The notes: a model not told the origin generated them from the sequence alone. Counted from the stretch's first letter, positions 35,973 to 46,037 are shown. The stretch is DNA of 64,000 nt from an uncultured Paracoccaceae bacterium (GCA_947500005.1 CANMQJ010000008.1:62001-126000), one strand, 5' to 3'. Program-made: numbers and translations.

Positions 35973-36971
35973 TCAGTCCCCGTCCAGCGCGTTGAAGCCC
36001 GCGTCCACACCAAGGGCGGGCGCGAGCGTGGCCGCGACTGTATCGCGGATATCCTGCACCGATTGTTGCAGCGTCTCGACCCGCAGGCGCGGTGCGGGCT
36101 CGGCCACACCTGCGAAGACGGGATCGTCCAGCATCGCGGCGCGGTCGAGTGCGCGGGCGAAGCCGGCATCGGCCTCTCGTGCCGCTTGCGGGTGATCCCG
36201 GCTCAGGTGGGCGGCAAGGTCGCGCAGCGCCATCAGCGAGAGGGTGACGTGGTGCAGTGAGCGACCCGAGCGGTGCGCCTCGGCCCGATTGGGGCGCGGC
36301 CGGTCGTAGCTGCCCAGAGGGCGGCCCAGCCGGGTGTCGGCGGTGAATTGCAGCCCGGCATCGAGAGCCTTGTAGAGTTCCCTGAGCGCCTCCTGGTCGG
36401 TGCGGTACCGGCCCTGTTCGTCGGGGTCCATCAGGGTGCGGGCATAGCCCGGATCCCAGTCGGCGCGGATGGCTTCGGCCAGCCGGGCGATATCGGTGGC
36501 GATGGCCTGCACCAGGGCGCAGCGATAGGTATCGGAGCCACGGGTCGAGAGCGCGGCGTCATAAAGCAGGAACTCCAGCGCATAGAAGCCGCGCGCGGCG
36601 ATGGAGACCTGCGCGAAGCTGTCGGGGTCGCTTGCGGCGGGGTCCTCGGCCTCGATCAACCCCCCGAGGGCGCGGGGGATGACGCCACGCGTGTCGGGCC
36701 AGAAGGCCAGCGCGAAGGCGCGCTCGTCGGTTTCGGTGGGGCCGAAGCGCAGGTGGCTCATGGAGATCCATGCATCGAACGCGTCGGCGAAGGCCGGGCG
36801 AAGGTCGGTGCATTCGGCCGTGGCCGCATCGCTGAGCGCCTGCGCCTCCTGCGCGAAGGTTTCGACGCGGGGCAGGATGTGGTTCTCGACCGTATCGCGC
36901 ACCGTTTCGCCGGGTGTGGCCAGGGCGGCGCAGGGGAAGACGAGGGCGAGGAGGGCCGTGCGAAGCATCAT
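35973..36971 (-). CDS. imelysin-family periplasmic protein
   Basis: A 332-residue protein with a Sec signal peptide (MLRTALLALVFPCAALA). Family features are WISMSHLRFGP, the ALAFWPDTRGV stretch and GFYALEFLLYD, where the GxHxxE motif of insulin-cleaving/IrpA-type imelysins has Tyr in place of His. That substitution suggests altered metal binding compared with the longer imelysin at 38.8 kb. It sits 3 nt after the di-heme oxidoreductase and 1 nt before the DUF1513 gene. Such genes are often iron-regulated. Confidence 0.88.
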   Translation of the reverse strand: MMLRTALLALVFPCAALATPGETVRDTVENHILPRVETFAQEAQALSDAATAECTDLRPAFADAFDAWISMSHLRFGPTETDERAFALAFWPDTRGVIPRALGGLIEAEDPAASDPDSFAQVSIAARGFYALEFLLYDAALSTRGSDTYRCALVQAIATDIARLAEAIRADWDPGYARTLMDPDEQGRYRTDQEALRELYKALDAGLQFTADTRLGRPLGSYDRPRPNRAEAHRSGRSLHHVTLSLMALRDLAAHLSRDHPQAAREADAGFARALDRAAMLDDPVFAGVAEPAPRLRVETLQQSVQDIRDTVAATLAPALGVDAGFNALDGD

Positions 36972-36974
36972 GGG

Positions 36975-38495
36975 TCAGAGGCTTTCCAGGAAACGGATCA
37001 GGGCGGCTCGATCCTCGGTCGACAGGTCCACAACCGCGTCGCGGGCGGCCTGCGCCTCTCCCCCGTGCCACAGGATCGCCTCGAGCAGGGAGCGCGCACG
37101 CCCATCATGCAGGAACTGCGTGTGTCCCGAAACCGTCTGCGTGAGGCCGATGCCCCAGAGCGGCGGCGTACGCCATTCGCGGCCCGTGGCACGCGCCTCG
37201 GGGCGGTGATCGGCCAGCCCTTCGCCCATGTCGTGCAGCAACATGTCCGTATAGGGCCAGATCAGCTGAAAGCTCTGCTCGGGCTGGGTGGGCAGGCGGT
37301 GGGTGACATGGGCCGGCACATGGCAGGAGGCGCAGCCGATCGTGTGGAACACCTCCTTTCCGCGCAGCACCTGCGGGTTCTTGTAGCCACGCCGCGCCGG
37401 GACACCGAGGTTTTGCGAGTAGAACGTGACGAGGTTCAGGCCCTCGGCGTCGATCTCGTAAACGCGGTCGTCACCATCGCCGTGGATCGCGGCGAGGCAA
37501 TCGGCCTGAAGGTCGGTGCATTCGCCCGATCCGGCGGCGTGTAGCGGGTTGGATATGCCGATATCGCCGGCGAAGGCCGCCGCCGTCTGTTCGCGGATGG
37601 TCGGGTTGCCCGCCTTCCAGCCGAAGCGGCCCAGCATGGGGCGGTCGAACTCCTTCGACCAGACGATCTGCACCCGGCCCGAAATGCCGTCGCCATCGCT
37701 GTCCTCGGGGTCTGCCAGCGCGAGGATGTCGGCGGCGGGGATCGCCTCGAGCAGGCCGAGGCCGATCATTGGCGACGCGATGCGCGGGCTGAGCATCGCG
37801 TCGGGGTGCAGGGGCCCATAGCCAGGATCGGCAGCGGTATAGGTCGGCTTGCGCAGCGAGACGGTCTCGCCATCGGCGAGCGTAACGGGAATTTCCTCGT
37901 AATCGATCCGCAACCTGTATTCGGCGGCGTGGCCCGGCAGCGCGAGATCCTGAAGCTGGGTGCCATAGGTGGGATCGGGCAGGCTGGCGAGATAGCCCTC
38001 GATCTCCTCGATGCCGTCCTCGGGATCGCCGGGGATCGAGATGCGCAGGAACATCGACACTGCACTGTCCTCGGGGCCCTCGGGCGTGTGGCCGCGCCCG
38101 TCCTTGAGGTGGCAGCGCTGGCAGGAGCGGGCGTTGTAGAGCGGGCCCAGCCCGTCGGAGGCAAGCGTCGAGGCGGGCGAAGACACCCAGAGCTTGCGGA
38201 AGAGCCCGTTGCCGACCTTGAAATCCAGTTCGCGCTCGAAGCTCATGTTGCCGGAGGGTTGCGAGAAGGCATCGGCATTGAGGCGCGGGCGCACGGTGGC
38301 GGCGCCTGCGCTCAACTCCTCGAAGGGCTGAGGCGCGGTGAAGTCCTGCGGCGAGGCGAGCACGGACGCGATGCGCGCGGCCTCGGCCTCGGTCCGGGGC
38401 AGGGTTTGCAGGTGGATGTCGTCGAGCGGGGCGGGGCCGGCGGTAAGGGGGGCTGCAAGCAGGGCGGGCAGAAGGGCGCGACGGAGATGCGGCAT
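36975..38495 (-). CDS. di-heme oxidoreductase (thiol oxidoreductase family, DHOR)
   Basis: A 506-residue periplasmic c-type cytochrome from MPHLRRALLPALLAAPLTAG (Sec signal). It has two CxxCH heme sites, CQRCH near residue 125 and CASCH near residue 390, plus GLGPLYNARS and the SGHTQFLHDGRARSLLEAILWHGGEA ending typical of the family. It sits between two imelysin genes, an arrangement seen in iron-acquisition loci, and may transfer electrons in periplasmic iron redox chemistry (inferred). A 341-nt non-coding stretch with several hairpins separates it from the upstream imelysin gene. Confidence 0.9.
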   Translation of the reverse strand: MPHLRRALLPALLAAPLTAGPAPLDDIHLQTLPRTEAEAARIASVLASPQDFTAPQPFEELSAGAATVRPRLNADAFSQPSGNMSFERELDFKVGNGLFRKLWVSSPASTLASDGLGPLYNARSCQRCHLKDGRGHTPEGPEDSAVSMFLRISIPGDPEDGIEEIEGYLASLPDPTYGTQLQDLALPGHAAEYRLRIDYEEIPVTLADGETVSLRKPTYTAADPGYGPLHPDAMLSPRIASPMIGLGLLEAIPAADILALADPEDSDGDGISGRVQIVWSKEFDRPMLGRFGWKAGNPTIREQTAAAFAGDIGISNPLHAAGSGECTDLQADCLAAIHGDGDDRVYEIDAEGLNLVTFYSQNLGVPARRGYKNPQVLRGKEVFHTIGCASCHVPAHVTHRLPTQPEQSFQLIWPYTDMLLHDMGEGLADHRPEARATGREWRTPPLWGIGLTQTVSGHTQFLHDGRARSLLEAILWHGGEAQAARDAVVDLSTEDRAALIRFLESL

Positions 38496-38836
38496 CGGAA
38501 GATCCTGTTGCCTCGGCCCCGATCGCGAACCGGGGCGGGTGGATTGCCGACTCAATTACTCAGTCTTTAGCGGGATGTCCAGCGACCCGCTTCCCTTTGG
38601 CACTCCGGGCCGGAAACCGATAGTGAAAGCTTTCTCCGCGCATCGTCGGGAAAGAACGCCCTGTCGATGCGTGTCTTCCTGCTTTCTCTTGCGCCTGTCG
38701 CGCCAGGGAGAAGGTTTCAGGGAAAATGGGCCGCGACATCGCGGCCCAGTCTTCGCGCTTACGAGGGAAATCCGTTTCCGGAGGGAAACAGGTCCTTCAG
38801 CCTAAGTGCGAAAGCTGAAGGAAGGGTTACCGTCCC
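38496..38836 (-). other. 341-nt non-coding segment with three stem-loops inside the imelysin operon
   Basis: It lies between the first imelysin gene and the di-heme oxidoreductase on the same strand. Stem-loops: CCTTCAGC (38794-38801)/GCTGAAGG (38814-38821); GTTTCC (38774-38779)/GGAAAC (38784-38789); GGGCCGCG (38728-38735)/CGCGGCCC (38740-38747). On the minus strand the last is followed by ATTTTCCC, so it may be an intrinsic terminator or attenuator lowering expression of the distal genes. No gene is seen. Confidence 0.55.
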
Positions 38837-40093
<1,257 letters not shown>

Positions 40094-40125
40094 GGGATCT
40101 CCTATCGGGATGCGGGCTCGACGCC

Positions 40126-40155
40126 TTTATCGACAAAAACAGTCGGAAAAGTCAA
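40126..40155 (-). promoter_or_regulatory. candidate sigma-70 promoter of the imelysin cluster
   Basis: On the minus strand, TTGACT (-35 like) and GATAAA (-10 like) are spaced 18 nt, about 35 nt upstream of the imelysin start. The spacer holds a T-rich GACTG-T5-GTC segment that could bind an iron regulator; I cannot name the box. Confidence 0.4.
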
Positions 40156-40230
40156 TCCGAGTTCTTTTGTCGGGTATCGGCCGCGCGCGGGCTCTCGACC
40201 TCCGGAACTGGCTGGTCTAGCGTCCGGGCG

Positions 40231-41169
40231 ATGAGCGACAAGACAGATTCCTGCTGCAAGATCCCGGCGCGGGACGGGACGGTGCTGGCCGCCCCCGCCG
40301 TGGCGCGTAGGGTGGCACGCCCCGAGGATGCGGTCGAGATCCCCGGCGGCAGCGCGCTGGTTGGCACCGGACGGCCGGCGATCCCCAATGACGGCGAGGA
40401 GCCTCTGCGGCGACAGAAGGTGAAGCCGTTTCTCATGGGCCGCACCGCAGTCACCAACGCCCAGTTCGCGCGGTTCGTCGAGGAAACAGGCCATGTGACC
40501 GAGGCAGAGCGCTGGGGCTGGTCCTTTGTGTTCTGGGCGCAGGTGCCCGACAGCGTGGGCCCGACGCAGGCGGTGGTCGAGGTGCAGTGGTGGCGGCGCG
40601 TCGATGGGGCAACCTGGTGGGAGGTGAACGGGCCTGGAACGCATGCGGCCGCATGGCATCCGGATCACCCGGTGGTGCATGTCTCGTGGAACGATGCGCA
40701 GGCCTATGCGGCTTGGGCGGGCGGGCGGCTGCCGACCGAGGCGGAGTGGGAACATGCCGCGCGCGGGGGGTTGGGAGACGTGCGCTTTCCCTGGGGCGAC
40801 CGGGACCCCGATGACAGCACGTTCATGCCCTGCAACATCTTTCAGGGGCGGTTTCCCGAGGTGAATACCGGGGCCGACGGCTACCTTGCCACCGCGCCCG
40901 CGCGCTCCTTCGAGCCGAACGGCTACGGCCTGTACAACATGAGTGGCAATGTCTGGGAGTGGACGGCGGACGCGTTCCGTATCCGCTCGCTCAAGAAACA
41001 GGTCAAGGAGCGGCTGGCGGGGATGAGGGGGTATCGCCTGTCCAAGGGCGGGTCGTTCCTGTGCCATCGAAGTTATTGCTATCGTTACAGGATCGCCGCG
41101 CGATCGGGAAATTCCCCCGAGAGCACGACGACGCATCAAGGCTTCCGGGTGGTCTGGCTTGCAGAATAA
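40231..41169 (+). CDS. formylglycine-generating enzyme (sulfatase-modifying factor)
   Basis: A 312-residue protein of the FGE-sulfatase family. It ends with the catalytic segment SKGGSFLCHRSYCYRYR, with both active-site cysteines (Cys278 and Cys283) in the arrangement of true FGEs, and then RSGNSPESTTTHQGFR. FGEs oxidise a sulfatase cysteine to formylglycine. NMSGNVWEWTADAF and GGRLPTEAEWEHAARGG are also standard. No sulfatase gene is in the window. The frame is open far upstream across the imelysin promoter, but the FGE fold begins near MSDKTDSCC. It is divergent from the imelysin cluster. Confidence 0.93.
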   Translation: MSDKTDSCCKIPARDGTVLAAPAVARRVARPEDAVEIPGGSALVGTGRPAIPNDGEEPLRRQKVKPFLMGRTAVTNAQFARFVEETGHVTEAERWGWSFVFWAQVPDSVGPTQAVVEVQWWRRVDGATWWEVNGPGTHAAAWHPDHPVVHVSWNDAQAYAAWAGGRLPTEAEWEHAARGGLGDVRFPWGDRDPDDSTFMPCNIFQGRFPEVNTGADGYLATAPARSFEPNGYGLYNMSGNVWEWTADAFRIRSLKKQVKERLAGMRGYRLSKGGSFLCHRSYCYRYRIAARSGNSPESTTTHQGFRVVWLAE

Positions 41170-41307
41170 GCGCAGCTTAACCTGCTTGCGTGGGTGAAGC
41201 ATGGCTGATCCTGGGGGCAGGGATCTCGCGCAGCGATGCGAAGCCGGTTCCCTCTGCCGGGCCGATCCCGTAATCTGGCCGCCGAGACGATGGAGGATCC
41301 GGCGCTC

Positions 41308-42435
41308 ATGTCGCGATTTGACGAGTATTTCCTGCGCCAGCTTCTGGTATTGTTCGGCTTCTTCACGCTGGTCCTGGTCGGTGTCTTCTGGATCACGCGT
41401 TCGGTCAGCCTGTTCGATACGCTGATCAGCGGCGGTCAATCGGCGATGGTGTTCCTGGAGTTCACCGCGCTGACCTTGCCGACGCTGATCCGCACGGTGA
41501 TGCCGATGGCCGTGTTCGGCGCGGCGGTCTATGTCACCAACCGGCTGAGCCGCGAGAGCGAGCTGACCGTGATGCTGGCCACGGGGTCGAGCCCGATGCG
41601 TCTGGCCCGGCCGGTCCTGGCTTTCGGCCTTGTCGCTGCGGTGATGATGGGGACCATAACGATCTACCTTCGGCCCGCATCGGTCCTGCAACTGGAGCAG
41701 CGCGAGGCGGAGGTGGCGCGCGACGTGACCGCGCAGCTCTTGAACGAGGGGGAATTCATGCACCCGGTCAAGGGCGTGACCTTCTACATAGGACGGATCG
41801 ACCGGGACGGTACGCTGAATGACGTGTTCCTGTCGGACCGGCGCCTGCCAGAACGGCCGGTGACCTATTCGGGTTCGCGCGCCTTCCTGGTAAGGGCCGG
41901 GGCGCAGACCAACCTTGTGATGATCGACGGCATGGCGCTGCGCTATGATGCGAGATCGGGGACGATGTCGACGACGCTGTTCGAGGATTTCTCCTACGAC
42001 ATCTCGCCCCTGATGCGGGACGATGACGAGTTGGCGCGCAATATCCGGGGCATCCCGACACTGGAACTGATCGCGAACCGTGATCTGATCCGGGAGGCCG
42101 AGAACTATACCGAGGGGCAGATGCTGGACGAGCTGCACCAGCGGTTTTCCTGGGCCACCATCTGTGTCGCGGTGGCGCTGGTGGGGTTCGCCGCGCTGAT
42201 GCTGGGGGCGTTCTCGCGTTTCGGATTGTGGCCGCAGATCATGACGGCCTTCGGGTTCCTGATCGGGCTGGAAGGGCTGCGGGGCGTGATCTCTCCGCTC
42301 GTCGTGGCGCGCCCCGAACTGTGGTGGATGCTGTACTTGCCGACGCTGGCTGGGCTGGCGGCTGCGTGGATCTTTCTGCAGGTGGCCGGTCGGCCGCTGG
42401 CGCGATTGTGGCGGCGCGAGCCCCGCGCCGCCTGA
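41308..42435 (+). CDS. LptF/LptG-family permease (YjgP/YjgQ)
   Basis: A 375-residue inner-membrane protein with the LptF/G layout: an N-terminal TM (LLVLFGFFTLVLVGVFWI) and two further TMs up to ~residue 130, a periplasmic beta-jellyroll region (about 140-270) and three C-terminal TMs. NRLSRESELTVMLATGSSP is the family's cytoplasmic coupling segment. The start ATG follows GGAGG by 11 nt. LptF and LptG normally come as a pair; only one is here, so it may be a paralogue or the partner is elsewhere. It is convergent with the glutamine-synthetase-like gene, 4 nt apart. Confidence 0.9.
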   Translation: MSRFDEYFLRQLLVLFGFFTLVLVGVFWITRSVSLFDTLISGGQSAMVFLEFTALTLPTLIRTVMPMAVFGAAVYVTNRLSRESELTVMLATGSSPMRLARPVLAFGLVAAVMMGTITIYLRPASVLQLEQREAEVARDVTAQLLNEGEFMHPVKGVTFYIGRIDRDGTLNDVFLSDRRLPERPVTYSGSRAFLVRAGAQTNLVMIDGMALRYDARSGTMSTTLFEDFSYDISPLMRDDDELARNIRGIPTLELIANRDLIREAENYTEGQMLDELHQRFSWATICVAVALVGFAALMLGAFSRFGLWPQIMTAFGFLIGLEGLRGVISPLVVARPELWWMLYLPTLAGLAAAWIFLQVAGRPLARLWRREPRAA

Positions 42436-42439
42436 GCGG

Positions 42440-43861
42440 TCAGAACAAGCTCAGGTATTCGCGGTTTTCCCATTCCGAGAGGGCCGAGAGGTAACGGCGC
42501 CATTCCGCGCGCTTGAGAGTCGCGAGATAGCTTTGGAGCGGGTGATCGCGGAACAGGGTGCCGCCCTCGAACGCGGCGAGCGCCGCACCCAGGTCGGCGG
42601 GCAGCGCCGGGGCCTCGGTGTCATAGGGGCGGTCGACCGGGGCGGGTGGTTCGAGGCCGCGGTCGAGACCGGACAGGCCGGCGAGGATCTGGGCGGCGAT
42701 GACGTAATGCGGGGTGGCGGCCGGTTCGGGCACGCGGTTCTCGATCCGGCTGGCGGGATCGCCCGGCTGGAACAGGGCGCGCAGCATCGCCCCCTTGTTG
42801 TCGCGGCCCCACTGGATGCGGTCGGGGGCCAGTTGGTGCGGCTGGTAGCGCTTGTAGCCGTTCACCGTGGGCGTGGTGATCAGGCAGCATTCGGCAGCGT
42901 GATCCAGCAGCCCGGCAATCCAGCCCGAAGCGGTCGCGGTGGGGTTGTCACCCTCGGGGGTGAAAAGGTTGCGGCCGCTGTCACGCTCGACCAGTGACTG
43001 ATGGAGGTGCCAGCCGCTGGCCGCCGCGTTCGGGGCCACGGGCCGACACATGAAGCTGGCAAGCAACCCGCGTCGGGCGCAAACCTCCTTGGTCAGGGCG
43101 CGGAACAGGACCATGTTGTCGGCATGGATTGCGGCGGGGGCGGGATCGAAGGTGAATTCGAACTGGCTTGGCCCAAGCTCGACCTCGGTCGATCGGACGG
43201 GCAGGCCCATCGACTGCGCCGCGCGGCGCAGGTCGTCGAGCAGGTCCTCGATCATCGAAAAGGATGTCTCTGAGAGCAGCTGATAGCCATGCGTCAGCGG
43301 TGCGGTTGCCGGGGGGCTGGCGGGCATGCCGCCGCCTTCGTGGGTGAGATCGGGATCGGTCGGACGGAAGACGTGGAATTCGACCTCGAGCCCGCAGATC
43401 ATCTCCATCCCCCGGCCATGCAGACGGTCGAGCGCATCGCGCAACACGGTACGCGGGGCGAAGGGGATCGTTGCACCGTTCGATTGTACCAGGTCGCAGA
43501 GGACCCAGGCGGAGTGGGGAGACCAGGGCAGGCGGCGATAGGTGGAAAGATCCGGCACCATGAGGACGTCGCCCGCACCGGTCATCACGCCGGGGCCGAA
43601 ACCTGCATCGCCGTCCCAGACCGGGAAGACCGTGCGGTGCGAGCTGTCCTTGAGCAGGATCGACGAGGGGGCCGTAACCCCATTGCGGCAGGCGCTTTCG
43701 GCGGCGGAGGCCATCAGCGCCTTGCCGCGCAGGATGCCATGCTGGTCGGAAAAGACGAAGCGCACCGTCTCGATTTCGTCCCCCTCGAGGCGGGAGAGGA
43801 ATTCGCGGATCTGGTCGGCATCGGGGCCGGAGACACCCAGCCGCGCAAGCGTGCCGCTCAT
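42440..43861 (-). CDS. glutamine synthetase family protein (gamma-glutamyl-amide ligase type)
   Basis: A 473-residue protein of the GS fold. It has VRFVFSDQHGILRGKAL at the start, a GLEVEFHVF glutamate-binding/metal segment, STEVELGPSQFEFTF, ASGWHLHQSL (the nucleotide/glutamate site) and NGYKRYQPHQLAPDRIQWGRDN, with RIENRVPEPAATPHY near the end. These are type III GS-like ligases, which couple glutamate to amines such as putrescine or aniline rather than ammonia. Its ATG overlaps the Rieske oxygenase stop (ATGA), so the two are coupled. A joint amine-degrading pathway is inferred, similar in idea to gamma-glutamylanilide formation before aniline dioxygenation. Confidence 0.88.
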   Translation of the reverse strand: MSGTLARLGVSGPDADQIREFLSRLEGDEIETVRFVFSDQHGILRGKALMASAAESACRNGVTAPSSILLKDSSHRTVFPVWDGDAGFGPGVMTGAGDVLMVPDLSTYRRLPWSPHSAWVLCDLVQSNGATIPFAPRTVLRDALDRLHGRGMEMICGLEVEFHVFRPTDPDLTHEGGGMPASPPATAPLTHGYQLLSETSFSMIEDLLDDLRRAAQSMGLPVRSTEVELGPSQFEFTFDPAPAAIHADNMVLFRALTKEVCARRGLLASFMCRPVAPNAAASGWHLHQSLVERDSGRNLFTPEGDNPTATASGWIAGLLDHAAECCLITTPTVNGYKRYQPHQLAPDRIQWGRDNKGAMLRALFQPGDPASRIENRVPEPAATPHYVIAAQILAGLSGLDRGLEPPAPVDRPYDTEAPALPADLGAALAAFEGGTLFRDHPLQSYLATLKRAEWRRYLSALSEWENREYLSLF

Positions 43862-45165
43862 CCGCGCGCCCAGTCGCAGCCGGAGCGGCGTTCGGCATCG
43901 CGCGCGCGCCAGGTCCGGGTCCAGTCGCCGCCCTCGCCGATGGCATCGACGGAAACCGGGCCGGTGATCTGCTCGGTCGTGCCGTTCTGCATCTTGAGGC
44001 CGTCGCCGTCCCCCTCGACCGCCTGGATCGCGGCGCGCAGCATACGGCGGTAGCGGATGATGCCCACATCCGTCTTGCCCAGGTGCTCTTCGGTGCGGTC
44101 CTGGATGCGGCCCATGCTCTCGACCGCCCACTGGTCGTGCACGTTGATGTCGAGCCCCATGCCCGTATAGGTCTCGCGCGCCTGTTCCTCGGGGTCGTAG
44201 CCGTAATTGTTGCGCTTGTTCTTGAGCGGCGCGTAATCGGGCAGGCGGTGTTCCTTGAGCCGCTGTTCGCGCATCAGCTCCTTGTTCACCGGCGCGCCGA
44301 AGCTGGTGAACATCGAGTACCAGTAGCAGGTCTCGTCATCCACGGGGACATGCCATTGGGTGATGGTCATCTCGTTCGACATCGGGATGCAGATCGCGGT
44401 CGGGAAGATCTGGTTGGTCACGCGGACATGGGTGCGCCCGTCGTCGAGATGGCGCAGCGCGATCAGGCGCATTCCGTAATCGGTCTCCTCGACCTGGATC
44501 TCGGGACGGGGATATTCGCGCAACAGCTGCGTCATCGGGATCTCGGTATTCGCCGCGCGGTCGCGGAACTGCTTGCCATAGCCCTCGTTCGGGTCCTCGT
44601 CCTGCAGGAAGCGATGGAGGAAGGAGGCGTGAACCGGGTCGATGCCCACCTCGAGCGCCTGAAGCCAGTTGCATTCCCACAACCCCTTGAAGGCGAAGAC
44701 ATGGCTTTCCGGCGCGGCAAAACAGTCGAGCGCGGGAAAGGGCGGCGGATCGCCGGGGCCCATATAGGCAAAGACGATGCCGTTCTTCTCGATCACCGGG
44801 TAGCTGGTCGTGCGGATCTGTTCATGCATGCGCGAGCCTTCGGGCTCTCCGGGCTGTTCGACGCATTGGCCGGTGCGGTCGAAATGCCAGCCGTGGAAGG
44901 GGCAGCGCAGGCCGTTGTCCTCGCGCCGACCGAAACACAGGTCGGCACCGCGATGCGGGCACCGGCGGCCGATCAGCCCCAGTTCGCCCGCGTTGTCGCG
45001 AAAGAGGACCAGATCCTCGCCCATCAGGCGCACGGGGACGACGGGACGGTTGCCTGCCAGTTCCTCGGTCAGCGCGGCGGGTTGCCAATAGTGGCGCAGC
45101 ACCTTGCCCGCGCCGTTTTCCGGGCCCACCCGTGTGATCAGGTCATTGGCTTCCTGTGACATCAT
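43858..45165 (-). CDS. Rieske non-heme iron aromatic ring-hydroxylating oxygenase, alpha subunit
   Basis: A 435-residue oxygenase of the phthalate 4,5-dioxygenase-like group. The Rieske cluster ligands are Cys69, His71, Cys88 and His91 (CPHRGADLC ... CPFHGWHF). The mononuclear iron site is in GIDPVHASFLH (Asp176, His179, His184). It should insert O2 into an aromatic or similar substrate using electrons from a separate reductase; no reductase or beta subunit is next to it. It is transcribed with the GS-like ligase (ATGA overlap) and divergent from an IclR regulator. The substrate is unknown. Two adjacent ATGs are possible starts. Confidence 0.92.
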   Translation of the reverse strand: MMSQEANDLITRVGPENGAGKVLRHYWQPAALTEELAGNRPVVPVRLMGEDLVLFRDNAGELGLIGRRCPHRGADLCFGRREDNGLRCPFHGWHFDRTGQCVEQPGEPEGSRMHEQIRTTSYPVIEKNGIVFAYMGPGDPPPFPALDCFAAPESHVFAFKGLWECNWLQALEVGIDPVHASFLHRFLQDEDPNEGYGKQFRDRAANTEIPMTQLLREYPRPEIQVEETDYGMRLIALRHLDDGRTHVRVTNQIFPTAICIPMSNEMTITQWHVPVDDETCYWYSMFTSFGAPVNKELMREQRLKEHRLPDYAPLKNKRNNYGYDPEEQARETYTGMGLDINVHDQWAVESMGRIQDRTEEHLGKTDVGIIRYRRMLRAAIQAVEGDGDGLKMQNGTTEQITGPVSVDAIGEGGDWTRTWRARDAERRSGCDWARG

Positions 45166-45202
45166 GGCTTTGGGCCCTCCCCTTGTCGTGTTTCGCAGTT
45201 TG

Positions 45203-45217
45203 TGCGATTATCGCGCA
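45203..45217. promoter_or_regulatory. candidate IclR operator in the divergent promoter region
   Basis: TGCGATTATCGCGCA is an inverted repeat in an AT-richer patch between the Rieske and IclR genes. A wider GTGCG (45202-45206) ... CGCAC (45231-45235) pair and two ATAACG copies surround it. IclR-type repressors often bind such sites next to their own gene. Confidence 0.45.
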
Positions 45218-45254
45218 TAACGTGGTATAACGCACGAAATTGGTGCCACGTCTC

Positions 45255-46037
45255 ATGAACCCGAGTCAAGCGAGGGGACGCGTGGCGGCGGCCAGGGATA
45301 TTTCGACGACATTCGCCAAGGGGCTGTCGGTGCTGCGCGCCTTCGATGCCGAGAATGCGCGGCTGTCCTTCAGCGATATCGCGCGGATCTGCGATCTGGA
45401 CCGGGCCGCGGCGCGGCGGCTGGTGCTGACGCTGGAGCATCTGGGCTATGTGCGCAGGCAGGGCCGCGTCTTTGCCCTGACGCCCAAGGTGATGGTACTG
45501 GCCGGCGGCTTCCTGCAATCGCACCAATACGGAAAGCGGGTTCAGCCGGTGCTCGATGCCATTTCGGCGCGGATCGACACGCCGCTGTCGCTGGCGGTGC
45601 TCGAAGAGGGCGAGGCGCTCTATGTCGCGCAGGCGCGGATGGAGCCCAGCCGGGTGAGCTTCGGTTTTACCGTGGGCAGCCGTCTGCCGCTCTTGCCGAC
45701 GGCGATCGGGCGCGCGTTGCTGGCACGGCTCCCGGAAGAGAAGAGCGCGCTGCTTGTCGCGGAGAGCCCGCTGGTGATGCACACGCCCCAAACGCCGCTT
45801 GATCGCGAGAGCATCCTGGAGTGCGTGGCAGAGGCGCGGCGTGCGGGGCACGCCATCACGCGGGGAGAGTTCGAGGCGGGGGTGGCGGGCATCGCCGTTC
45901 CGGTGCCGGGGGCGACCGGCCATCCGTTCGCGCTGGGCACGTCGCTTGCCCAGGCGGCGCTGACGGTGGAACGCGAGGCGACCATCCTCCAGGCGCTTCA
46001 GGATTGCGCCCGCGCGCTGGCGGAGGGGGCCGGCTAG
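45255..46037 (+). CDS. IclR-family transcriptional regulator (PcaR/PobR-like)
   Basis: A 260-residue regulator from MNPSQARGR. The N-terminal winged HTH (LSVLRAFDAENARLSFSDIARICDLDRAAARRLVLTLEHLGYV) and the effector domain with YVAQARMEP, GSRLPLLPTAIGRALLA and GVAGIAVPVPG are clear. The PcaR/PobR subgroup usually controls aromatic-acid catabolism. It is divergent from the Rieske/GS-like operon by about 90 nt and probably controls it. An in-frame TTG five codons upstream is an alternative start. Its TAG shares a CTAG with the convergent AraC gene. Confidence 0.92.
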   Translation: MNPSQARGRVAAARDISTTFAKGLSVLRAFDAENARLSFSDIARICDLDRAAARRLVLTLEHLGYVRRQGRVFALTPKVMVLAGGFLQSHQYGKRVQPVLDAISARIDTPLSLAVLEEGEALYVAQARMEPSRVSFGFTVGSRLPLLPTAIGRALLARLPEEKSALLVAESPLVMHTPQTPLDRESILECVAEARRAGHAITRGEFEAGVAGIAVPVPGATGHPFALGTSLAQAALTVEREATILQALQDCARALAEGAG

